Below are positions 53,077 through 59,766 of a stretch of 59,766 nt of DNA, piece after piece. The notes beneath the pieces were generated by a model. It was not told where the DNA came from, searched no databases, and saw only the letters and a list, made by a program, of their open reading frames with translations. Origin of the DNA: Paracoccus marinaquae (GTDB taxonomy: Bacteria; Pseudomonadota; Alphaproteobacteria; Rhodobacterales; Rhodobacteraceae). Where the stretch lies: contig NZ_JAHKNG010000021.1 of the NCBI RefSeq assembly GCF_018860165.1, positions 1 to 59,766 on the forward strand, given 5' to 3'. Made by a program: the position numbers and the translations under genes. Each line of letters starts with the position of its first letter. The first letter of the stretch is position 1.

Positions 53077-55356
53077 CTACTTGGCGGTGCCCAGCCCGCC
53101 GGCCGATATCGCCGCCATGTTCAGGATATCGTTCACCGTCGAGGTGGTCGAGCAAATCTGGACCGGCTGCGGCACGCCGGTCAGAATCGGGCCGATCACC
53201 GTCGCGCCGGCCATCTCCTGCAGCAGCTTGACCGAGATCGAGGCCGAATGCCGTGCCGGCACCACCAGCACATTGGCCGGCCCGGTCAGGCGGCTGAACG
53301 GATAGCGCGCCGCCGATTCCGGGTTCAGCGCCACGTCGACGGTCATCTCGCCCTCATATTCGAAATCGACCCCGCGCGCGTCCAGCACCTTGGGCGCCTC
53401 GGCCATCTTGATGGCGCGCTCGCTGAGCGGATAGCCGAAATTCGAGAAGGACAGGAAGGCGACGCGCGGCTCCAGCCCCAGCCCGCGCGCGACCGCGGCG
53501 CCGCGCTCGGCGATGTCGGCAAGGTCGCCGGCCTCGGGCCATTCATGAACCAATGTGTCGCCGACCAGGACGATCTTGCCGTTATGCATGATCGCGGTGA
53601 TCCCGACCGCATGGTCCTGCGGGCGCACGTCGATGACCTGGCCGATCTGCGCCAGGACATGCGCGTTCTTGCGGGTTGCACCCGTCACCAGCCCGTCGCC
53701 ATGGCCATGCACCAGCATCAGCGAGGCAAAGACATGGCGGTCGCGCGAAACGATCTTGTCGGCATCGCTGCGATCAATGCCGCGACGCTGCAGCCGCTTG
53801 TAGAGGAAGTCGCGATAGGTTTCCAGGTGACGGGTATTGAACGCATTGACGATGGTCAGTTCGCGCGCGGCATCGCCAAGCCCTGCCTCGGTCAGCAGTT
53901 CCTTGACCTCATTCTCACGGCCGACGACCAGCGACTGGCCCATGCCGCCCCGCTGCCAGGCGACGGCGGCGCGCAGCACGCGCAGTTCGTCGCCCTCGGC
54001 AAAGATCACGCGCGCCTGGCGCGACCGGGCGCGGGCATGGATCGACTGCAGGATCGTCGCCGTCGGATCCATCCGCGCCTTCAGCGAATGTTCATAGGCG
54101 TCCATGTCGATGATCGGACGACGCGCGACGCCGGTATCCATCCCCGCCTTTGCGACCGCGGGCGGGATCAGGTGGATCAGCCGCGGATCGAAGGGCGTCG
54201 GAATGATATAGTCGCGCCCGAAGGTCAGCTTGCGGCCATAGGCGACGGCGACCTCGTCGGGAACGTCCTCGCGCGCCAGCTTGGCCAGCGCCTCCGCACA
54301 GGCGATCTTCATCTCGTCATTGATGGCGCGGGCATGGATGTCGAGCGCGCCCCGGAACAGATAGGGAAAGCCCAGAACGTTGTTGACCTGATTCGGATAG
54401 TCCGAACGTCCGGTCGCCACGATGGCGTCGGGGCGAACGGCCTGCGCCTCCTCGGGCGTGATCTCGGGATCGGGATTGGCCATGGCGAAGATGACCGGGT
54501 TGTCGGCCATGCTTTCGACCATGGCCTGCGTCACCGCGCCCTTGGCCGAAACGCCGAGGAACACATCGGCGCCGGTCATCGCCTCTTCCAGCGTACGCAG
54601 GTCCGTGGCGATGGCATGGGCCGATTTCCACTGGTTCATGCCCTCGGCGCGGCCCTGATAGATGACCCCCTTGGTATCGCACATGATGCAGTTGTCATGT
54701 TTCGCGCCCATGGATTTCAGTAGCTCAAGGCAGGCGATTCCCGCGGCGCCGGCGCCGTTCAGGACGATCTTCACATCCTCGATCTTCTTGCCCGACAGTT
54801 CCAGCGCGTTCAGCAGCCCGGCCGCGCAGATCACCGCCGTGCCGTGCTGGTCGTCGTGGAAGACCGGGATATCCATCATCTCTTTCAGCCGTTGCTCGAT
54901 GATGAAGCATTCCGGCGCCTTGATGTCTTCCAGGTTCACCCCGCCGAAGGTCGGTCCCATCAGGCGGACGGCGTTGATGATTTCCTCGGCATCCTCGGTA
55001 TCCAGTTCGATGTCGATGGCATTCACGTCGGCGAAGCGCTTGAACAGCACCGCCTTGCCCTCCATCACCGGCTTGGAGGCCAGCGCGCCCAGATTGCCGA
55101 GCCCCAGAATCGCGGTGCCGTTCGAGACGACCGCAACCATGTTGCCCTTGACCGTATAGTCATAGGCGGTCTCGGGCCGGGCGGCGATGGCCTCGACCGG
55201 CACCGCGACGCCGGGCGAATAGGCCAGCGACAGGTCGCGTTGGGTGGTCATCGGAGTCGAGGCAACGATGTCGAACTTTCCCGGGCGCGGCTCCATGTGA
55301 TAGGCCAGCGCCTCTTCCGGCGTGATGCGTGTGCTGCGGCTGTCGTTGTCTGTCAT
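53077..55356 (-). CDS. maeB: NADP-dependent malic enzyme with phosphotransacetylase-like domain
   Basis: This 759-residue enzyme decarboxylates malate to pyruvate with NADP. The malic N-domain is at about 18-165 (DLSLAYSPGVAVPVEAIAAR; GNMVAVVSNGTAILGLGNLG; FHDDQHGTAVICAAGLLNAL). The NAD-binding domain is at about 165-400 (IVLNGAGAAGIACLELLKSM). A C-terminal phosphate acetyltransferase-like domain spans about 430-759 (RVIFAEGDELRVLRAAVAWQ) and is thought to be regulatory rather than catalytic. The start at 55356 is the family N-terminus. It would supply NADPH and pyruvate during growth on C2 or organic acids, such as acetate from the ethanol genes. Confidence 0.96.
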   Translation of the reverse strand: MTDNDSRSTRITPEEALAYHMEPRPGKFDIVASTPMTTQRDLSLAYSPGVAVPVEAIAARPETAYDYTVKGNMVAVVSNGTAILGLGNLGALASKPVMEGKAVLFKRFADVNAIDIELDTEDAEEIINAVRLMGPTFGGVNLEDIKAPECFIIEQRLKEMMDIPVFHDDQHGTAVICAAGLLNALELSGKKIEDVKIVLNGAGAAGIACLELLKSMGAKHDNCIMCDTKGVIYQGRAEGMNQWKSAHAIATDLRTLEEAMTGADVFLGVSAKGAVTQAMVESMADNPVIFAMANPDPEITPEEAQAVRPDAIVATGRSDYPNQVNNVLGFPYLFRGALDIHARAINDEMKIACAEALAKLAREDVPDEVAVAYGRKLTFGRDYIIPTPFDPRLIHLIPPAVAKAGMDTGVARRPIIDMDAYEHSLKARMDPTATILQSIHARARSRQARVIFAEGDELRVLRAAVAWQRGGMGQSLVVGRENEVKELLTEAGLGDAARELTIVNAFNTRHLETYRDFLYKRLQRRGIDRSDADKIVSRDRHVFASLMLVHGHGDGLVTGATRKNAHVLAQIGQVIDVRPQDHAVGITAIMHNGKIVLVGDTLVHEWPEAGDLADIAERGAAVARGLGLEPRVAFLSFSNFGYPLSERAIKMAEAPKVLDARGVDFEYEGEMTVDVALNPESAARYPFSRLTGPANVLVVPARHSASISVKLLQEMAGATVIGPILTGVPQPVQICSTTSTVNDILNMAAISAGGLGTAK

Positions 55357-55416
55357 GGCTCCACTGTCCCCCCTGTTGAGCACCTCGGATCTGCTTACCC
55401 GCCGCCGGCCTTTGGC

Positions 55417-56688
55417 TCAACTTCGAAGGAAGGCGCGGGCGAGAAATCTCCAGTATGTCAGGGTGAGGGCGACAAAGACCGCCAGTGCCAGCCAGAAGGG
55501 TGCGGTCAGCGCGACCTCGCGGCCGAACCTGTCGCTGGCCCCGCGGGTCAGCAGGCCCGCGATCAGCATTCCCAATGGGGCCATGCCGATTGCAAAGAGG
55601 CGATAGGCCGAATTCACCCGGCCCAGCAGCCGGCGCGGGATGCTGCGCTGGCGATGGCTGACCGAGACGGTATTCCAGAGGATGCCCCAGAATTCGCCGA
55701 CCATGAAGCCTGCGCAGATCAACACCAGCGCCCCGGGGCCTGAGCCACCAAGCAGCACCGTCAGCGGGACCGCGAAGGTCGAGATCATCGCGATCTGCAG
55801 GACCCGCCCGCGGCCCAGCCGGTTCACGATGCGATCGTTGACCAGCCCCGCCGCGATGCCACCCACCGCACCCGAGGCCATGATCGCCGACAGGGCCAGC
55901 GGGCCAAGCAGGAGCCGTTCCTGCACGATCAGGACCAGGGTGACCATCATCGCCTCGAAGGCGAAATTGAAAAAGCCCGTCAGCACTGCCAGCCCGCGCA
56001 GCAGCGGCTGTTTCAGCAGATAGGCGATGCCTTCGCGCAGTTCGGCCCGCCAGCCGGCTGTCTGTCTGGGCTGCGTGGCGGTCTCGGGGTGGAAATCGCC
56101 ATGCAGGCGGGTGACCAGCATGACGGCGCCGGCCATGGCGGCGGCATTGACGGCGAAGGGCAGCGCCAGCGAAAGCCCGATCAGCAGGCCGGCCAAGGCG
56201 GTGCCGGCGAAGCTGTTCATCACCATTTCGACCGTCCACAACCGGCCATTTGCGCGTTCGAGGTCCTGTTCGGGAATCAGGGCCGGCAGGATCGTCTGGG
56301 CGGCGTTGTCGCGCAGCACCTCGGCCACGCCGACGATGATGGCGCAGAGCGCCACCAGCGCGAAAGTGCCGGGCCGGTCGGTGCCGCGCAGGGGCGGGGC
56401 CTCGAAAGGCAGGGCGGACCAGACGGCCAGCGCCGCGATGCCATAGGCGACCGCCCGCAACAGATCGGCCGCCAGAATGGCGCGGCGGCGATCGATGCGA
56501 TCTACGATGATGCCGGCGGGCAGCGAGAATACGAACCAGGGCGCCTTCAGTGCCACCGGCACCAGTGCGATCAGCAGCGGATCGCGGGTCAGCTGCGTGG
56601 CCAGCCAGGACCAGGCGACCAGCGCGATGCCGTCACCCAGATTGGTCAGGCCCGAGGCCAGAAGAAAGCGGGCGAAGGTGCTGCGCAT
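55417..56688 (-). CDS. MFS transporter (EntS/MFS_3-like exporter)
   Basis: This 423-residue protein has about 12 hydrophobic segments, beginning with FLLASGLTNLGDGIALVAWS. The conserved loop between segments 2 and 3 reads FSLPAGIIVDRIDRRRAILA, as in EntS-type exporters. No ribosome site precedes ATG 56688; the start is chosen because it leads straight into the first membrane segment. It lies 60 bp before the malic enzyme gene on the same strand. EntS relatives export siderophores or drugs; no siderophore genes are in view, so the substrate is unknown. Confidence 0.85.
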   Translation of the reverse strand: MRSTFARFLLASGLTNLGDGIALVAWSWLATQLTRDPLLIALVPVALKAPWFVFSLPAGIIVDRIDRRRAILAADLLRAVAYGIAALAVWSALPFEAPPLRGTDRPGTFALVALCAIIVGVAEVLRDNAAQTILPALIPEQDLERANGRLWTVEMVMNSFAGTALAGLLIGLSLALPFAVNAAAMAGAVMLVTRLHGDFHPETATQPRQTAGWRAELREGIAYLLKQPLLRGLAVLTGFFNFAFEAMMVTLVLIVQERLLLGPLALSAIMASGAVGGIAAGLVNDRIVNRLGRGRVLQIAMISTFAVPLTVLLGGSGPGALVLICAGFMVGEFWGILWNTVSVSHRQRSIPRRLLGRVNSAYRLFAIGMAPLGMLIAGLLTRGASDRFGREVALTAPFWLALAVFVALTLTYWRFLARAFLRS

Positions 56689-56775
56689 GCCGCAAGGGTT
56701 AGCGGCGCGGACGGATCGCGGCAAGGCCCCGCGCCCGGCGGGTGATCGGGCCGTGAATCGGGGATTTGACCCCGG

Positions 56776-57567
56776 TCAATCGCTGGCCCAGGCGGGCTTG
56801 CGCTTTTCGAGAAAGGCCGAGATGCCTTCGTTCGTGTCGGGCAGCATCAGGTTCTCGCAGATCGTGCCGCTGGCGCTGTCATAGGCGTCCGACAGGCCAA
56901 GACGAAGCTGGTCGTGGAAGGCGCGCTTGCCCATCCGCACCGCTGCCGGCAGCTTTGTGGCGATCTTCTGCGCCAGTCGCATGGCCTCGTCGCTCAGCCC
57001 GGCGGCGGGAACGACCCGGCTGATCAGGCCAAGCTGTTGCGCGCGTTCGGCGTCGATGAAATCGCCGGTGACCAGCAACTCAAAGGCGGCCTTGGCGGGC
57101 ACGGCGCGGGTCAGCGCGACCATCGGGGTCGAACAGAACAGGCCGATATCGACGCCGTTGACCCCGAAGCGCGCAGTTTCCGCCGCCACCGCCAGATCGC
57201 AGGCGGCGACAAGCTGGCATCCCGCGGCGGTGGCGATGCCCTGCACTTCGGCGATCACCGGTTGGGGCAGGGCGGGGATCATCTGCATCATGCCGGCGCA
57301 GCGCGAGAACAGCCTCTCGAACGCTGCCCGGCCGGCATCCTCGTCGCTGCGCGAGGCCTGCATCTGGCGCAGGTCATGGCCGACCGAGAAGGCCTTGCCA
57401 TGGGCTGACAGGATCACCGCGCGGATATGCTCGTCGCTTTCGATCTGCCGGAATGCCTCGGCCAGCGCATCGATCATCTCAAGCGACAGGACGTTGAACC
57501 GGGTCGGATCGTTCAGCGTCAGCCGCGCGACATGGCCGCTGTCGTGGCGTAAGACGAGGTCTTCCAT
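56776..57567 (-). CDS. crotonase-fold protein lacking both catalytic glutamates (ECHDC3-like)
   Basis: This 263-residue crotonase-family protein has an intact oxyanion-hole region (FSVGHDLRQM; VQGIATAAGCQLVAACDLAV). However, the first catalytic glutamate is replaced by glutamine in AAGCQLV, and the second glutamate region reads RFGVNGVDIGLFCSTPMVAL with no glutamate. That GVNGVxIGLFCSTP pattern is typical of ECHDC3-like proteins. It is therefore unlikely to hydrate enoyl-CoA by the usual mechanism and may be an isomerase, thioesterase-like or binding protein. It is divergent from a PaaI-type thioesterase gene 56 bp away, which hints at a shared acyl-CoA role. Confidence 0.85.
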   Translation of the reverse strand: MEDLVLRHDSGHVARLTLNDPTRFNVLSLEMIDALAEAFRQIESDEHIRAVILSAHGKAFSVGHDLRQMQASRSDEDAGRAAFERLFSRCAGMMQMIPALPQPVIAEVQGIATAAGCQLVAACDLAVAAETARFGVNGVDIGLFCSTPMVALTRAVPAKAAFELLVTGDFIDAERAQQLGLISRVVPAAGLSDEAMRLAQKIATKLPAAVRMGKRAFHDQLRLGLSDAYDSASGTICENLMLPDTNEGISAFLEKRKPAWASD

Positions 57568-57623
57568 CTTGATCTCTCCTTCTTTTGTCGAAAGCCTAGG
57601 GCGGAACCGGGCAGGGGGGAAGC

Positions 57624-58046
57624 ATGCAGATTGTCATGGACGCCGAGGCATTGAATGTCTTTCTGGCCCGCGAGTTTCCGCAGGTGGCCGGATCCTATCG
57701 GGTCGAGCGGGTCGACCCGCAGTCGGTGACCGCGCGCCTGACTGTCGATGAGGCGAATCTGCGCCCCGGTGGGACGGTCAGCGGCCCGTCGATGTTCGCG
57801 CTGGCCGATCTGGTGGTCTATTGCGCGATCCTGTCGCGGATCGGCCCGGTGGCGCTGGCGGTGACGACGAATGCCTCGATCGACTTCATGCGCAAGCCCG
57901 AGGCCGGGCGCGACCTGATCGCAGAATGCCGGCTTCTGAAGCTGGGCCGGGTGCTGGCGGTGGCCGAAGCGATGATCTTCTCTGAAGGCGGGGCCGAGCC
58001 GGTGGCACGCTGCTCGATGACCTACTCGATTCCGCCGAAACGGTAG
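57624..58046 (+). CDS. hotdog-fold thioesterase (PaaI family)
   Basis: This 140-residue single hotdog domain has the central helix motif RPGGTVSGPSMFALADLVVY (about 47-66), where the PaaI family has the G-x-xxGG-x-xxxxAD pattern with the catalytic aspartate. The next strand is TTNASIDFMRKPEAGRDLIA. Members hydrolyse acyl-CoA esters in the cytoplasm. It is divergent from the ECHDC3-like gene. Substrate unknown. Confidence 0.88.
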   Translation: MQIVMDAEALNVFLAREFPQVAGSYRVERVDPQSVTARLTVDEANLRPGGTVSGPSMFALADLVVYCAILSRIGPVALAVTTNASIDFMRKPEAGRDLIAECRLLKLGRVLAVAEAMIFSEGGAEPVARCSMTYSIPPKR

Positions 58047-58066
58047 GAAAACCGGCGCTTGCGGAG

Positions 58067-58082
58067 AGGTATTTTGATACCT
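58067..58082 (+). terminator. weak terminator-like hairpin after the thioesterase gene
   Basis: AGGTAT (58067-58072) pairs with ATACCT (58077-58082) around a TTTG loop, followed by an AT-rich tail. The stem is short, so confidence is low. Confidence 0.3.
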
Positions 58083-58129
58083 ATTTATTAAACCGCTGAT
58101 AACAATAGATGATTTTGCGCGCCCGGCCC

Positions 58130-58158
58130 TTGACGCGACGCGCGCGATTTTCGATATA
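58130..58158 (+). promoter_or_regulatory. putative promoter of rplM-rpsI
   Basis: TTGACG (58130-58135) and GATATA (58153-58158) are separated by exactly 17 bp. They lie 41 bp before the rplM start and read in its direction. Confidence 0.65.
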
Positions 58159-58198
58159 CCGCCATCTCGAATTGCACACGACCCTGAAGGGACGACAG

Positions 58199-58663
58199 AT
58201 GAAAACCTATACCGCGAAACCGGCGGAGATCGAGAAGAAGTGGATCCTGATCGACGCCGAGGGCGTCGTTCTGGGCCGCCTCGCCACGATCGTCGCCAAT
58301 CGCCTGCGCGGCAAGCACAAGCCGACATTCACCCCGCATATGGACATGGGCGACAATGTCATCGTCATCAATGCCGACAAGGTGCAGATGACCGGCAACA
58401 AGCGCGATGACAAGAAATACTACTGGCACACCGGCCATCCGGGCGGCATCAAGCACCGCACCGCGCGTCAGGTGCTGGAAGGCGCGCATCCCGAGCGCGT
58501 GGTGATCAAGGCCGTCGAGCGCATGATCAGCCGCAACAAGTTGGGCAAGCAGCAGATGACCCATCTGCGCGTCTATGCCGGGACCGAGCACCCGCATGAG
58601 GCACAGCAGCCCGAAGTTCTGGACGTCAAGTCCATGAACGCCAAGAACACCCGGAGCGCGTGA
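58199..58663 (+). CDS. rplM: 50S ribosomal protein L13
   Basis: This 154-residue ribosomal protein starts [20 protein letters not shown]. The L13 signature [20 protein letters not shown] is near 32-51 and [20 protein letters not shown] near 77-96. It binds 23S rRNA during early large-subunit assembly. The start at 58199 is the family N-terminus. It is co-transcribed with rpsI, 2 bp away, in the universal L13-S9 pairing. Confidence 0.97.
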   Translation: MKTYTAKPAEIEKKWILIDAEGVVLGRLATIVANRLRGKHKPTFTPHMDMGDNVIVINADKVQMTGNKRDDKKYYWHTGHPGGIKHRTARQVLEGAHPERVVIKAVERMISRNKLGKQQMTHLRVYAGTEHPHEAQQPEVLDVKSMNAKNTRSA

Positions 58664-58665
58664 AT

Positions 58666-59160
58666 ATGGCTGAAGACATCAAGACTCTCGACGATCTGAA
58701 ATCGGCCGTCTCCGGCACCGAGGCCGCCGTCGTGACCCAGGCCGCCGCCCGCCGCGAACCGCAGCGCGACGATCTGGGCCGTGCCTATGCCACCGGCAAG
58801 CGCAAGGATGCCGTGGCCCGCGTCTGGGTGAAGCCGGGTTCCGGCAAGGTCACCGTGAACGGCAAGGATATCAACGAGTATTTCGCCCGTCCGGTGCTGC
58901 AGATGATCCTGCGCCAGCCCTTCGACGTGGCCGGCGTTGCCGGTCAGTACGATGTACAGGCGACCGTGAAGGGGGGCGGCCTGTCGGGCCAGGCCGGCGC
59001 CGTGAAGCACGGCATCAGCCAGGCGCTGCAACTGCACGAACCCAGCTTGCGCGCGGCGCTGAAGGCCGCCGGATTCCTGACCCGCGACAGCCGCGTGGTC
59101 GAGCGGAAGAAATACGGTCGCGCCAAGGCCCGCCGCAGCTTCCAGTTCTCGAAGCGCTGA
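58666..59160 (+). CDS. rpsI: 30S ribosomal protein S9
   Basis: This 164-residue protein has an N-terminal extension of about 35 residues common in alphaproteobacteria. The S9 core follows: [40 protein letters not shown]. It ends in the basic tail [14 protein letters not shown], which contacts the P-site tRNA. The start at 58666 (MAEDIK) follows the rplM stop by 2 bp. A terminator follows at 59186. Confidence 0.97.
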   Translation: MAEDIKTLDDLKSAVSGTEAAVVTQAAARREPQRDDLGRAYATGKRKDAVARVWVKPGSGKVTVNGKDINEYFARPVLQMILRQPFDVAGVAGQYDVQATVKGGGLSGQAGAVKHGISQALQLHEPSLRAALKAAGFLTRDSRVVERKKYGRAKARRSFQFSKR

Positions 59161-59185
59161 TCGACGCCAACACGACTTTTCGCAA

Positions 59186-59213
59186 GGCGCGGCCCTCCGG
59201 GACCGCGCCTTTT
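59186..59213 (+). terminator. intrinsic terminator of rplM-rpsI
   Basis: GGCGCGG (59186-59192) pairs with CCGCGCC (59203-59209) around a 10-nt loop and is followed by TTTT. It lies 25 bp past the rpsI stop. Confidence 0.9.
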
Positions 59214-59766
59214 GCGTTCCGCGAATGGCGCCCATCGCGACGGCCAAGGCTGCTGCTGTCGTGGCATGGGCGTGAATCGGAGGTTTCGCCCCGTTCTTTG
59301 TGCTGATTCCCGAGTCGCCAGCCCCCATTCCACGCCGGTTTCTGCGAATTATGACGGTGTCTCGCACAGGTTTGGCGCGGGAAGCCGGTTTCCCAGACTT
59401 TGGCCGTCATGCCTCTGTCATGAAGTTTATACATGATATCAATGGACTGATGGAAATTTTGCCAAAAGGCTGATTTTTCCTCTTGCGGGTCTCAGCGGCG
59501 ATCCGTAAATACCCCTTCACCGGACGGCGGAGACGCTGGAACGGGACGGAAAGAGCGGCCAACGGTCGGGGCGTCCGGAAGACAATTCGGGAATGAACGA
59601 CCGGTAGGGGCGTCGCTAGAATGGCGCATCTTCCGCAATTTTGTTTCCTTTGCTTTTTGACATTATTGGATTGAATGAAGGGATATGCGGGCGGTTTGGT
59701 CGTTTTTCGACTGAGGAGTTTGCATATCGGCCTGGTAGGGGTTTCCCGATGATCCAGGTGTCAGCT
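59214..59766. other. region without a recognised gene at the right edge
   Basis: No frame here looks coding. ATGACGG (59351-59357) and CCGTCAT (59404-59410) could close a long hairpin with an inner GGGAA/TTCCC stem (59379-59394). The stretch becomes AT rich after about 59410. A -35-like TTGACA (59657-59662) points to the right. An ATG at 59749 with AGGGG upstream could begin a gene that runs out of the window. Confidence 0.4.
59749..59766 (+). CDS. possible start of a gene cut by the right edge
   Basis: ATG at 59749 (MIQVSA) has AGGGG about 7 nt upstream and remains open to the end of the window. A TTGACA at 59657 lies upstream. Only six codons are visible, so no function can be given. Confidence 0.25.

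Noticed and set aside
53002..54723. A 573-codon plus-strand frame opposite the malic enzyme
   Set aside because: Malic enzyme domains are complete on the minus strand; the opposing frame has no motif.

Overview
The window looks like chromosomal DNA of an alphaproteobacterium of the Rhodobacteraceae, most like Paracoccus. This rests on the high G+C, the replication block rpsT-dnaA-dnaN-recF with gyrB close by, the ubiE-ubiB pair, a complete pqqABCDE operon with quinoprotein relay genes, and an Agl-type alpha-glucoside locus. The assignment is an inference from gene content; no database was searched. I see no rRNA, tRNA, CRISPR array, insertion sequence or prophage.

Layout. 1-5 kb: a WYL regulator, a PLP-dependent aminotransferase divergent from an Lrp-type regulator, and two related outer-membrane barrel proteins. 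5-14.4 kb: gyrB, a phospholipase D-family enzyme, a LysE exporter, recF, dnaN, dnaA and rpsT. The 550-bp dnaA-rpsT spacer is AT-rich and carries a perfect CtrA-type site (TTAA-N7-TTAA). 14.5-18.6 kb: enoyl-CoA hydratase, mutM (TTG start) and ubiE-ubiB.

18.6-31.4 kb is the most distinctive part. It has an operon of a LuxR-type response regulator, a FIST-domain sensor and a hybrid histidine kinase (resembling NosP-NahK and FlhRS/ErbR circuits), followed by two small secreted proteins. Next come an NMT1-type ABC importer, a small glycosyltransferase-like protein, a SoxYZ-like carrier, pqqEDCBA, and a secreted zinc hydrolase of the quinoprotein relay type. A shared AGGTCGCAGG box lies next to the pqqA promoter and upstream of the two secreted-protein genes. 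This suggests the sensory operon controls PQQ-dependent periplasmic oxidation, although no quinoprotein dehydrogenase lies in the window.

31.4-37.8 kb: an aglEFGAK alpha-glucoside uptake and hydrolysis operon with a LacI-type operator but no LacI gene. 37.8-42.1 kb: an AcoR-like regulator lacking its AAA+ domain, acetaldehyde dehydrogenase, AdhP and a DUF779 protein, with a perfect 8-4-8 dyad in the promoter. These would oxidise ethanol to acetate in the cytoplasm. 42.1-46.7 kb: argC and a CecR-like TetR regulator with an ABC-2 exporter. 46.9-52.5 kb: a dCache/PAS kinase with a FixJ-type regulator, a structured non-coding interval and a TonB-dependent receptor. 52.6-59.8 kb: a DUF2218 protein, malic enzyme, an MFS exporter, a crotonase lacking both catalytic glutamates, a PaaI-like thioesterase, rplM-rpsI, and about 550 bp with no recognised gene.
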